Below, piece by piece: positions 56,207 through 64,000 of a stretch of DNA of 64,000 nucleotides; the first letter of the stretch is position 1, and each line of letters starts with the position of its first letter. The stretch lies in assembly GCF_037975215.1 (NCBI RefSeq), contig NZ_CP150239.1:2394001-2458000 (forward strand). Reading direction: 5' to 3'. The notes under the pieces were generated by a model. It did not search any database and was not told the DNA's origin. It saw only the letters and a program-made list of their open reading frames with translations. This DNA comes from Solibacillus sp. FSL R5-0449 (lineage in GTDB: Bacteria; Bacillota; Bacilli; Bacillales_A; Planococcaceae). The translations under genes and the position numbers were made by a program.

Positions 56207-57163
56207 TTATTGTTCTATATACTGTCCAATATTTTTAAATTTCATATAACGATTTTCAACTAATTGATCTGGGTTTTCGTTATTTAATTCATCTAAAATA
56301 GTTGTAAGATATTCTTTCATAAAAATCGCCTGCTGTTCGATATCCTTATGGGCACCGCCGGCAACTTCCGGGATAATCCCATCAATCACTTTAAGCTGTT
56401 TTAGATCAAGGGCTGTAATTTTCATTGCTTCCGCTGCTTCTTTAGCATAGCTTGCATCTTTCCATAAAATTGATGCAGCGCCTTCAGGGGAAATTACTGA
56501 ATACGTTGAGTTTTCAAGCATCAGAATCTTATTTGCAACCCCAAGTGCAAGTGCACCGCCACTTCCACCTTCACCAATTACAATACTAACAATCGGTACC
56601 CGAATGCCGGCCATTTCAAACAAATTCCGGGCAATCGCTTCACTTTGACCGCGTTCCTCAGCTGCTTTACCAGGGTACGCACCTTTCGTATCGATAAAGC
56701 AAATAATCGGGCGTTTGAATTTCTCTGCCTGTTTCATTAAACGCAACGCTTTCCGGTATCCTTCAGGATGGGGCATACCAAAATTGCGGCGGATATTTTC
56801 CTTAGTCGTTTTTCCGCGCTGATGTCCAATAATCGTAATCGGCTGACCATTGAATGAGGCAATCCCGCCGACAATCGCTGCATCATCTTTAAATGTACGA
56901 TCCCCATGCACTTCGATAAAATCTTCAAAAATACGTTCAATATATTCAAGTGTTGTTGGACGATCCGCATGACGGGCTACTTGCACACGGTGCCAAGGCT
57001 CCATATTTGCATAAACGCTTTTTTCAAGTTCCTGCAAGCGAGTTTCCAGCTTGTCAATTTCCCCAGTCATATCTACATCTGCTTCCGTGGCAATTGTTTT
57101 CAGCTCTACAATTTTTTCGCGAAGTTTTACAACCGGTTCTTCAAATGCCATTAATTTAGACAT
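56207..57163 (-). CDS. accA: Acetyl-CoA carboxylase carboxyltransferase, alpha subunit
   Basis: 318 residues from the ATG at 57163, which follows AGGGAGGCG; the frame extending to 57253 overlaps accD further and is not supported. It joins AccD in the carboxyltransferase that makes malonyl-CoA, the first step of fatty acid synthesis. It has an N-terminal coiled coil (about 1-50), then the crotonase-like core with [23 protein letters not shown] and [12 protein letters not shown]. It overlaps the 3' end of accD by 8 bases, so the subunits are coupled. Confidence 0.97.
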   Translation of the reverse strand: MSKLMAFEEPVVKLREKIVELKTIATEADVDMTGEIDKLETRLQELEKSVYANMEPWHRVQVARHADRPTTLEYIERIFEDFIEVHGDRTFKDDAAIVGGIASFNGQPITIIGHQRGKTTKENIRRNFGMPHPEGYRKALRLMKQAEKFKRPIICFIDTKGAYPGKAAEERGQSEAIARNLFEMAGIRVPIVSIVIGEGGSGGALALGVANKILMLENSTYSVISPEGAASILWKDASYAKEAAEAMKITALDLKQLKVIDGIIPEVAGGAHKDIEQQAIFMKEYLTTILDELNNENPDQLVENRYMKFKNIGQYIEQ

Positions 57164-58028
57164 GCGATACGCCTCCCTGTACATGCAGCTTAACGATTGT
57201 TGCAATTTTATCACGCATTTCTGTCCGGTTAAAAATTGCATCAAGCTGTCCATGATCTAATAAAAATTCTGCTGTCTGGAAATCATCCGGTAACTTTTCA
57301 CGCACCGTTTGTTCTATTACACGACGTCCCGCAAATCCAATCAGGCTTTGAGGCTCCGCAATATTATAATCGCCGATCGATGCAAAACTTGCGGATACAC
57401 CACCAGTAGTCGGATGCGTCAAAATTGAAATATAGAGTAAGCCTTCCTCGCTATGGCGTTTTAAAGCAACACTCGTTTTTGCCATTTGCATTAATGACAA
57501 TACGCCTTCCTGCATTCGCGCACCGCCACTTGCCGTAAAGATAATGAACGGCACTCTCAATTCTGTTGCCTTTTCTACAGCACGTGTAATTTTTTCACCT
57601 ACAACCGAACCCATTGACCCCATACGGAAGTGCGAATCCATCACTGCAACAACGACCTGCATCCCTTTTAATGCACCGACACCTGTTAATACCGCTTCGT
57701 TCAGCCCTGTCTTCTTCATATCCGCTTCCACTTTTTCCACATAGGCAGGGAAGTTTAACGGATTTGTAGTTTGTAAATGATCGTCCATTGAAACAAATGA
57801 ACCTTCATCTAAAAAACAGGCAATTCTTTCATTGGCATTCAAAGTAAAATGATGTTGGCATTTTGCGCATACTTTTAAGTTCTTCTCGAGTTCCTTTGTG
57901 ACATGAATTGTTTTACATTTAGGACATTTTGTCACGATGCCTTCCGGAAAAGATTTTTCATCTTCTTTTCTAGTAATATTATCAGTATTTTTTTTACGAC
58001 TAATTGTAAATAAATCACGAATCGCCAT
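57156..58028 (-). CDS. accD: Acetyl-CoA carboxylase carboxyltransferase, beta subunit
   Basis: 290 residues. The N-terminal zinc ribbon is CPKC...CAKC (about residues 35-57), followed by the carboxyltransferase domain with [12 protein letters not shown] and [13 protein letters not shown]. It forms the alpha2-beta2 carboxyltransferase with AccA. The ATG follows AAGGGGGATT. It lies 26 nt after the FadR-family gene. In B. subtilis a malic enzyme gene (ytsJ) occupies the position where the regulator is found here. Confidence 0.97.
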   Translation of the reverse strand: MAIRDLFTISRKKNTDNITRKEDEKSFPEGIVTKCPKCKTIHVTKELEKNLKVCAKCQHHFTLNANERIACFLDEGSFVSMDDHLQTTNPLNFPAYVEKVEADMKKTGLNEAVLTGVGALKGMQVVVAVMDSHFRMGSMGSVVGEKITRAVEKATELRVPFIIFTASGGARMQEGVLSLMQMAKTSVALKRHSEEGLLYISILTHPTTGGVSASFASIGDYNIAEPQSLIGFAGRRVIEQTVREKLPDDFQTAEFLLDHGQLDAIFNRTEMRDKIATIVKLHVQGGVSHV

Positions 58029-58054
58029 CGTAATCCCCCTTTATCTTCACATAA

Positions 58055-58690
58055 TCATTCTTTAATAATGACCATCCATTTTTCATATGATTCAATTGCT
58101 TCATGTAAATAACCCATTTGCAATGAAGCAAGCATTGTTTTCAGTTCCATTTTCTCTTCTTCTGTAATTTCATGTGCCAATAAATTATTGCTGAATGAAA
58201 CAAGCTGGAGCCAAATTTTTAATGCGAGACGGTTACCTGAAACGATCATACATTCGCGAAGAATGTCTTCTCGTTTTAGCTCCTGTTCAAGCTCTACCTT
58301 TGCAAAAAAGCTCTGCCAAATCGGTAATGCCCTTAAATTATCCGACTGACAAATAATTCGAATCGCTTCTTTTTCATGCATTTGTCTTGTCGCATGTACA
58401 TCCGCGATTGACTTTTCGTCCTGTAAAATAAACGACCCGACAATTTCCACAAACTGATGGTGCTGCATACTCGCCAAGTATGTACCACCGCCATGCCTTG
58501 TTTCGATTAAACCAAGAAGCTCCAGACTGCGCAGGGCCTCCCGAACCGAAGACCTGCCGACTTGCAGTTGCTCGCTTAACATTCTCTCTGAAGGAAGCTT
58601 CTGCCCTTCTTGAATATTTTGTTCTGCAATTAAATCATGTAATTGCTTCACAATTTGAATAAACATCTTTTTTGCGGGCTTCTCTTCCAC
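58055..58690 (-). CDS. FadR-subfamily GntR transcriptional regulator
   Basis: 211 residues from a GTG start at 58690, chosen because GGTGAGG lies eight bases upstream; the ATG at 58723 has no ribosome site. An N-terminal winged helix (about 10-75) shows the GntR signature KLPSERMLSEQLQVGRSSVREALRSLELLGLIETRHGGGTYL (start and end: KLPSERMLSEQ... HGGGTYL). The C-terminal helical domain fits an FCD-type ligand-binding domain. Position before accDA and a palindrome TGGTCAGACCA over its own transcription start indicate an autoregulated repressor of fatty acid synthesis genes. The ligand is unknown; acyl-CoA or malonyl-CoA would be guesses. Confidence 0.87.
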   Translation of the reverse strand: MEEKPAKKMFIQIVKQLHDLIAEQNIQEGQKLPSERMLSEQLQVGRSSVREALRSLELLGLIETRHGGGTYLASMQHHQFVEIVGSFILQDEKSIADVHATRQMHEKEAIRIICQSDNLRALPIWQSFFAKVELEQELKREDILRECMIVSGNRLALKIWLQLVSFSNNLLAHEITEEEKMELKTMLASLQMGYLHEAIESYEKWMVIIKE

Positions 58691-58736
58691 ATTTTTCACC
58701 TCACCGTGACGAACGCTTTTCATTTATCAATAAAAG

Positions 58737-58747
58737 TGGTCAGACCA
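58737..58747. promoter_or_regulatory. FadR-type operator upstream of fadR-accDA
   Basis: TGGTCAGACCA is a palindrome around one central base and fits the FadR-subfamily consensus TNGTNNNACNA exactly; it also resembles the core of E. coli FadR operators (TGGTNNGACCA). It lies at about +7 to +17 of the predicted transcript, fitting repression by the gene product. Confidence 0.6.
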
Positions 58748-58759
58748 GTTACTAAAGTA

Positions 58760-58788
58760 AGAATACAAAATGTTTTTCACATTGTAAA
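58760..58788 (-). promoter_or_regulatory. Sigma-A promoter of fadR-accD-accA
   Basis: TTTACA and TATTCT spaced by 17 bp on the minus strand. Transcription would start near 58753, just before the palindromic operator. Confidence 0.6.
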
Positions 58789-58879
58789 GAGAAAATATAA
58801 AACTTATATTTTATATATAATAAAATTTGCGAATATATAACTAGATTTACGTTTTTTCGATAAATTTAGATGTACCTAT

Positions 58880-58919
58880 ATAAAAAGAGCGCCTCTAAAG
58901 CTATTAGAAGGCGCTCTTT
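58880..58919 (-). terminator. Terminator of nrnA-dnaE
   Basis: AAAGAGCGCC and GGCGCTCTTT (58884-58893 with 58910-58919) with inner TCT/AGA pairs, followed by a T run on the minus strand. Confidence 0.82.
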
Positions 58920-58927
58920 AATACTAT

Positions 58928-61900
58928 TTATTTTATAATAATCTGCTTCACTTTTATTTGTTGCTTATTGAATCGATGCTCGTAAAAGCCTTCGATATAA
59001 AGCAGTCCCTCTTCCCTGATTTTCCCGACAACCTGCTCATATTCTTTCGGAAATACTGTTAAAGAAACCGCTCCAAACTCATCTTCCATTTGTACAAATG
59101 CCATCAGTTCACCGCGTTTTGTGCGAAGCTGGCGCATTTCCCGAACTTGACCGATCATCTTTACGAATGCATTGTCTTTAAGCTGCGCCAAAGTCTGAAC
59201 TGTTGCCGTAACTTCCGGAAAATGGCTTCGAATTTTAACAATCGGATGATCTGATAAATAAAAACCGAGTACATCCTTTTCAAACTGAAGTTTTATTTTT
59301 TCGGGCATTGGGGACGTTTCACTATACTTCGGTTTGCCAAATGCGAGCAATGCCCCTTCAAACAAGTCATCCCCGCCCGGTCGTACGAAATCGGCCTGTT
59401 TTTGTGCACCTTCAATTGTAGCGAGTAATGTTGCACGATCTTTGCCGAACTCATCAAGTGCTCCAGCTTTAATGAGCGGTTCGATAATTTTCCTGTTGAA
59501 ATTCGCTGTCGTCAACGTCACCGCCAAATCAAATATTGAATCAAACGGCTTTTGTCTTTCTTCCCGCGCAATTAACAGTTTTTGCATAAATGGCTGTGGT
59601 ACTCCTTTAATCGCAGACAGACTAAATCGAATTTTCCCGCTTTCCACTTTAAAGTGACGCATACTTCGATTAACCGACGGCGGTAATATTTCGATTCCCC
59701 TTGCTTTTGCCTCCATTATAGTTTGGGCAAGCTTTTCCGGATTACCTGTCGCATTTGTCAGGAGCGCAGCATAAAAATTGACCGGATAATTGGCTTTCAA
59801 GTATGCCATCTGGTAGGAGATGACACTATAGGCAACGGCATGGCTTTTCGGGAAGCCATAATCGGCAAACCGTACGATTAATGCATACACTTCTTCTGCT
59901 GCCTGCTGGGTATAGCCTTTTGACAGAGCACCTTTTACGAAGGATGCCCGCTGCTGTTCTAGTACATCCCGCTTCTTTTTACTCACAGCACGACGGAGCA
60001 AATCAGCCTGTCCAAAAGAAAAGCCCGCCATCACATTCGCAATGCGCATAATTTGTTCCTGATAAATAATAACACCGTATGTCTCTTCCAAAATCGACGT
60101 TAAATGCGGATGTGGCATAATGACCTGCTCTTTTTTATGCTTTCTTCTTGCATACATCGGGATAAATTCCATCGGACCTGGTCGATATAATGCATTGACC
60201 GCCACAATATCTAAAAAATGAGTCGGTTTAATTTCACGGAGTGCATTTTTCATTCCATCCGATTCAAGCTGGAAAATACCATTTGTATCACCATTTTGTA
60301 ATAGTTCGAATGTTTTTTCATCATTGAATGGAATTTGATTAAAATTGATTTGCGTATTATGGGTAAACTGTATCGACTTTCTTATTTGTTCTAGTATCGT
60401 CAAATTACGGAGTCCCAAAAAGTCAATTTTCAACAGCCCGTTTTGCTCCACTTCCTGCATCGGCCACTGTGTTAAAAATATTCCGTCATGTCCTTCTTCA
60501 ATTGGTACGACATCCACTAATGGAACAGGACTCAAGACGACCCCTGCTGCATGTGTAGAAGCATTCCTTGGGAGTCCTTCTAAACGAAGGGATGTTTGAA
60601 ACCATTTTTGGCGTATGGGCTCTGCTGTAACCCATGCCCTTAAGTTTTCCGACATTGCATAGGCTTCCTTCAGTGTAATGCCGTGCTTATTCGGTATCAG
60701 CTTAGATATCATTTCCAGCGCTTCGCTTTCGAAGTTAAACATACGGGCAACATCACGGGCAACCGCTTTTGCAGATAGTGTACCGAACGTAATAATTTGT
60801 GCGACATATTGTTTGCCGTATTTTTTTGCAACATACTGAATAACTTCATGCCGTCTCGTGTCTAAAAAGTCGATATCAATATCCGGCAAAGTAATACGTT
60901 CCGGATTTAAAAAACGTTCAAACAGTAAATCATATTGCAATGGGTCCACCTGTGTAATCTCGAGTGCAAATGCGACAAGTGAAGATGCGGAAGAACCACG
61001 GCCCGGACCTGTTAATATTTGTGATTCCCGTGCAAAACGCATGAAATCGGCAACTATAAGAAAATAATCCGAATAGCCCATCGATTGAATAACATGAAGT
61101 TCATAGTTCAACCGTTCAACATAATGTGTTGGCAATGTGTTCATATTTAAACGCCGCTGTAAACCGTTCACCACATGCTTCTGCAGCAAGCTCTCCGCCG
61201 TTTCCCCTTCTCCAACAGGAAATTTCGGCATATACACATTGTTTGTATTGATTTCGATTTGACAGCTCAGTAATAGAGTTTCCATTTGTATGAGCCATTG
61301 CTTTTGATCATGAAACTTTTGCTGCCACTGTTCTGCTGTCAGCAAATGATTTTCCTGTTTATTGCTTTTTACAGCATCACTCAGTTTTACACCGGTGTGA
61401 ATGGCCTGTGCCACTTCATAGGCAAAAAAGTCCTCTTCATTGAAAAACAGGCTTTCATGAGTTGCCACAATCGGCAGAGCATTTTTTTCTGCGAGCTGCA
61501 CTGCTGCACTTTCCACATCTGCTGTGTCGGATAAACGTGAAATCCCGATATATACTTCATGCGGATAGGCCTTCATAATTTCTTTCAATAATGATTCTGC
61601 ATCCTGCTGAAGCCATATTGCCTGCTGTTCGAGAACAGGGATCATAAAAGCAATTCCTTTTCCATATGCAAGCAGCCATCTTAATGGAATCGTCTGCTCT
61701 GGTCGAATGGATATACTGCTGGAAATTTTCAACAAATTACGATAACCTTCGTTTGTTTTTGCATATAAAACAAGCGGCAACGATTGATCTTCCGTCAATT
61801 CGAGCTGAATCGTCAACCCTACTACCGGATGAATACCGGCCCTTTTCATTTCAAACCAAAAAGGCAAAAGACCGTACAATTTCGTATTAACAATTGCACA

Positions 61901-62002
61901 GCTTTTTGCCTTTTGCTGATGTAAAAAAGGGATGAGCTCTTCGATACGAATTGTACTTTTCAATAAATCTGCACTTGTCCGTACTTGTGGATATACAGTC
62001 AC
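58928..62002 (-). CDS. dnaE: DNA polymerase III subunit alpha (DnaE, lagging-strand polymerase)
   Basis: 1024 residues, shorter than B. subtilis DnaE (about 1115). It extends primers during lagging-strand replication alongside PolC. The N-terminal PHP region has lost the usual HxHSxYS motif: the segment reads YPQVRTSADLL (residues 4-14). Two catalytic aspartates are in LPDIDIDFLD (Asp374, Asp376), with GPGRGSSASSLVAFALEI and the helix-hairpin-helix and OB-fold regions following. The start is GTG, seven bases after GGAGGG. It lies 19 nt after nrnA; its terminator separates it from fadR. Confidence 0.95.
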   Translation of the reverse strand: MTVYPQVRTSADLLKSTIRIEELIPFLHQQKAKSCAIVNTKLYGLLPFWFEMKRAGIHPVVGLTIQLELTEDQSLPLVLYAKTNEGYRNLLKISSSISIRPEQTIPLRWLLAYGKGIAFMIPVLEQQAIWLQQDAESLLKEIMKAYPHEVYIGISRLSDTADVESAAVQLAEKNALPIVATHESLFFNEEDFFAYEVAQAIHTGVKLSDAVKSNKQENHLLTAEQWQQKFHDQKQWLIQMETLLLSCQIEINTNNVYMPKFPVGEGETAESLLQKHVVNGLQRRLNMNTLPTHYVERLNYELHVIQSMGYSDYFLIVADFMRFARESQILTGPGRGSSASSLVAFALEITQVDPLQYDLLFERFLNPERITLPDIDIDFLDTRRHEVIQYVAKKYGKQYVAQIITFGTLSAKAVARDVARMFNFESEALEMISKLIPNKHGITLKEAYAMSENLRAWVTAEPIRQKWFQTSLRLEGLPRNASTHAAGVVLSPVPLVDVVPIEEGHDGIFLTQWPMQEVEQNGLLKIDFLGLRNLTILEQIRKSIQFTHNTQINFNQIPFNDEKTFELLQNGDTNGIFQLESDGMKNALREIKPTHFLDIVAVNALYRPGPMEFIPMYARRKHKKEQVIMPHPHLTSILEETYGVIIYQEQIMRIANVMAGFSFGQADLLRRAVSKKKRDVLEQQRASFVKGALSKGYTQQAAEEVYALIVRFADYGFPKSHAVAYSVISYQMAYLKANYPVNFYAALLTNATGNPEKLAQTIMEAKARGIEILPPSVNRSMRHFKVESGKIRFSLSAIKGVPQPFMQKLLIAREERQKPFDSIFDLAVTLTTANFNRKIIEPLIKAGALDEFGKDRATLLATIEGAQKQADFVRPGGDDLFEGALLAFGKPKYSETSPMPEKIKLQFEKDVLGFYLSDHPIVKIRSHFPEVTATVQTLAQLKDNAFVKMIGQVREMRQLRTKRGELMAFVQMEDEFGAVSLTVFPKEYEQVVGKIREEGLLYIEGFYEHRFNKQQIKVKQIIIK

Positions 62003-62021
62003 CCGTCATCCCTCCATCATA

Positions 62022-62966
62022 TTATTTATATTCACTGCAAATGACCTTTAAATCTTCAATTACTTGATCTGCCTCTTCCCATGAATATGCTGTAGCACCA
62101 GATGCCAGCGGATGCCCGCCGCCATTATATTTTTTCGCCAGGCCGTTGATAACCGGACCTTTCGAGCGGATGCGAACGCGAATTGTATCATTATCCTCGA
62201 TGAACATCACCCATGCACGGATATTCTTTACATTGCCCAATGAACTAACTAATAGGGATGTTTCGGAAGGAGTAGCATCGAATTGCTTTAAAATATCTGC
62301 AGGCAATTTAATCGATGCCGCGCCGTGTTCATCCATTTCAAAATGCTGGTATATATAACCTTGAAGATTTAATAGCTTGCGTTCCATTTCGTACATACCA
62401 TCAAATACTTCATTTCGGTCGAAATTATATTGTACAAGGTGTCCTGCTGTTTCAAATGTTTTCGGACCCGCACTAGGGTATAAGAATCGCCCAGTATCAC
62501 CGACAATTCCCGCGAATAACAGGCGTGCCGCTTCATCGGACATCTTCCAGTCTGCATACGCTTTGCCTTCTTCATAAAGGTCATAGATCATTTCACTGCA
62601 TGAACTAGCATCCGTATCCACCCATAATAAATCACCATAAGCATCATCATTCGGATGGTGGTCGATTTTAATAAGAAAATCGCCGTTTACATAGCGCTGA
62701 TCGTCAATACGCTCGGTATTCGCAGTATCAGTCACAATGACCAGTGCATTTTTAAACTGTGCATCTTCAACTTGCTGAGGAGATGCCATGAATGATAATG
62801 AATCATCATGCTCACCAACCGTGTAAACCGCCTTTTCCGGATAATTTGCCCGAATCAACTCTGCCAGCCCAATTTGTGAGCCGTACGCATCTGGGTCTGG
62901 CCGTACATGGCGATGCAGTACAATTGTTTCATATTGTTTAATTTTGTCAATAATTTGACGTTTCAA
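62022..62966 (-). CDS. nrnA: Oligoribonuclease / pAp phosphatase NrnA
   Basis: 314 residues, a DHH/DHHA1 phosphoesterase that degrades short RNA (nanoRNA) and dephosphorylates pAp. Motifs include HRHVRPDPDAYGS (about 18-30), DTAN, IDHHPNDD with the DHH triad, and the C-terminal GGGHPLASGA. The start is TTG: GAGGAGG lies 7 nt upstream, and the nearby ATG is out of frame. It is cotranscribed with dnaE, the same order as ytqI-dnaE in B. subtilis. Confidence 0.95.
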   Translation of the reverse strand: MKRQIIDKIKQYETIVLHRHVRPDPDAYGSQIGLAELIRANYPEKAVYTVGEHDDSLSFMASPQQVEDAQFKNALVIVTDTANTERIDDQRYVNGDFLIKIDHHPNDDAYGDLLWVDTDASSCSEMIYDLYEEGKAYADWKMSDEAARLLFAGIVGDTGRFLYPSAGPKTFETAGHLVQYNFDRNEVFDGMYEMERKLLNLQGYIYQHFEMDEHGAASIKLPADILKQFDATPSETSLLVSSLGNVKNIRAWVMFIEDNDTIRVRIRSKGPVINGLAKKYNGGGHPLASGATAYSWEEADQVIEDLKVICSEYK

Positions 62967-63058
62967 TACATTTCCTCCTCGTGCATATTGAATACCTATA
63001 TCATTTTCTATTAAAAATCGTTACAATATTTAGTAGTTTGGCTATTAGGAGGTTCAAT

Positions 63059-63370
63059 ATGGTCTATTTAAATTTTCTGTTTGTTGCCTGTATTATAGCA
63101 TCACTAGTATTTTATTTTTATTTCAAAACAAAGCAGTTCCGTTCGACATTACCAATCCGTCGTAAATGGTATACTGCGAAAGCTGGAGTTGCGCTTGCCG
63201 CATTTCTCATCTTCTTTGGTCTGAATGCAACGATTCTGTATCCGGATATTCTCGGGTTTGCCGTTGCAGCTATTTTCCTTATCATTGGTGCAGGTTTAGG
63301 TGTGAATAACTATAAACGCATGCAGCATGAAGGGCAATACATAAAAGAGGAATACGAACTAAACAGGTAA
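63059..63370 (+). CDS. ytpI: YtpI-family membrane protein
   Basis: 103 residues from the ATG at 63059, preceded by TTAGGAGGTT; the earlier in-frame start at 62981 lacks a ribosome site. It has three membrane segments (about 3-22, 43-60, 66-84) with basic loops (FRSTLPIRRKWYTAK). It is orthologous to B. subtilis YtpI, which lies between ytqI/nrnA and ytoI, as here. Its function is unknown. It is convergent with the truncated ytoI gene. Confidence 0.82.
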   Translation: MVYLNFLFVACIIASLVFYFYFKTKQFRSTLPIRRKWYTAKAGVALAAFLIFFGLNATILYPDILGFAVAAIFLIIGAGLGVNNYKRMQHEGQYIKEEYELNR

Positions 63371-63377
63371 AAGAACG

Positions 63378-63418
63378 GGGTCAGTTGAAAGTGATTACTT
63401 TCAGCATGACCCTTTTTT
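63378..63418. terminator. Terminator between ytpI and ytoI
   Basis: GGGTCA-GTTGAAAGT pairs with ACTTTCAGC-TGACCC with one asymmetric base, followed by six T on the plus strand. The T run overlaps the stop codon of ytoI on the other strand. Confidence 0.75.
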
Positions 63419-64000
63419 AGCGTTCTAATAGTTGGAATGTCATCATCGCTTTTCCTACAAGATTTGTCGCACTGTATACTTCAAAATCCATTTTCACGAA
63501 CTTACGGGACATGTCCAAAATTCTTGGACGGACAGTTAAAACACTTTCCATCTGAACAGGTTTGATAAAATAAATATTCATATTCTCAACAACTGCTTCC
63601 CCGCGCTTACGACGCTTCAATGCAAATGCACCGACTTCGGATAACAGGATTGTAAAAGCACCGTATGAAATTGCACCAAACTGGTTTGTCATTTGTGGTG
63701 TAACCGTAAATTCCACTTCAATATCTTCTTCACCCATGACGCGCATTTCATTTTTCACTAAATCATCGATCGTCTCTCCGTGCTGAGGCTGGCGCTGCGC
63801 TAACTGGATCGCCTTCAAAACATCCTGGCGACTAATAACCCCTTTTAATAACCCTTCCTCATCAATGACAGGGAGCAAGTCGATTCCTTCCCAAATCATT
63901 CGGTGACCTGCTGAAGCGACACTCGTTTTCATCGAAGCAGCAATCGGGTTCTTTGTCATTACTTTATCAATCGGTTCCGATTCTTCTTTCCCGATTACGT
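63417..64000 (-). CDS. ytoI: CBS and hotdog-fold protein YtoI, 5' part beyond the window
   Basis: The reading frame is open to the window edge, so only the C-terminal 193 residues are seen. The visible part holds the second half of a CBS pair (IAASMKTSVASAGHRMIWEGIDLLPVIDEEG..., beginning IAASMKTSVASAGHRMI) and a C-terminal hotdog thioesterase-like domain (about the last 110 residues). B. subtilis YtoI combines HTH, DRTGG, CBS and hotdog domains; the first two would lie beyond 64000. CBS domains usually bind adenosyl nucleotides, but the role of YtoI is not known. An ATG at 63959 is internal, not the start. Confidence 0.85.
   Translation of the reverse strand, partial: VIGKEESEPIDKVMTKNPIAASMKTSVASAGHRMIWEGIDLLPVIDEEGLLKGVISRQDVLKAIQLAQRQPQHGETIDDLVKNEMRVMGEEDIEVEFTVTPQMTNQFGAISYGAFTILLSEVGAFALKRRKRGEAVVENMNIYFIKPVQMESVLTVRPRILDMSRKFVKMDFEVYSATNLVGKAMMTFQLLER

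Overview
The window reads as chromosomal DNA from a low-GC, aerobic, endospore-forming member of the Bacillales, most likely a Planococcaceae genus such as Solibacillus or Lysinibacillus. This is inferred from protein similarity to Bacillus subtilis orthologues, SspI and GerA-type germination genes, T-box leaders, an AUU-started infC and strong AGGAGG ribosome sites. No phage, plasmid, CRISPR array, rRNA or tRNA gene was seen. Most genes lie on the minus strand and follow the B. subtilis order with local insertions and losses.

Layout: 1-350 is a palindromic interspersed repeat (copy A). 352-5400 holds an isochorismatase-like hydrolase, a small membrane protein and pheST behind a phenylalanine T-box. 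5428-9200 is an aa3-type quinol oxidase operon (qoxABCD). 9799-12860 has an rRNA/tRNA methyltransferase gene, sspI, an isolated argF under two ARG-box-like sites, and a CoxG/SRPBCC protein. 12953-16765 is a complete gerA-type germinant receptor operon. 16964-21675 carries ysdC, a dUTPase, ysdB, an AhpD-like protein, ysdA and rplT-rpmI-infC. 22123-23843 is a convergent pair of manganese catalases. 23979-26418 is thrS with a threonine T-box and a repeat (copy C) inside its 5' leader.

26445-36205 is the replication and repair block dnaI, dnaB, nrdR, gapB, coaE, mutM, polA. DnaB is 915 residues, about twice the B. subtilis protein, because its C-terminal DDBH2 domain is present in about five tandem copies; this is the most unusual protein in the window. 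36585-42517 is an insertion relative to B. subtilis between polA and phoR: a chemoreceptor, an ATP-grasp protein, an unknown membrane protein, repeat copy B and hflKC. phoPR follows, then an inserted sulfonate-type ABC transporter, then mdh-icd-citZ, ytvI, fxsA, pyk, pfkA, accA, accD, a FadR/GntR regulator, dnaE, nrnA, ytpI and a truncated ytoI at the edge.

Central carbon genes show readable control. gapB has two helically phased matches to the CcpN operator consensus over its promoter. citZ has a cre-like site at its start. The FadR-accDA unit has a FadR-type palindrome just downstream of a good sigma-A promoter, implying autoregulated fatty acid synthesis. Two T-boxes, one ribosomal-protein-type attenuator leader and about two dozen intrinsic terminators complete the regulatory picture. 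Start codons were reassigned for many genes where a ribosome binding site decides between candidates.
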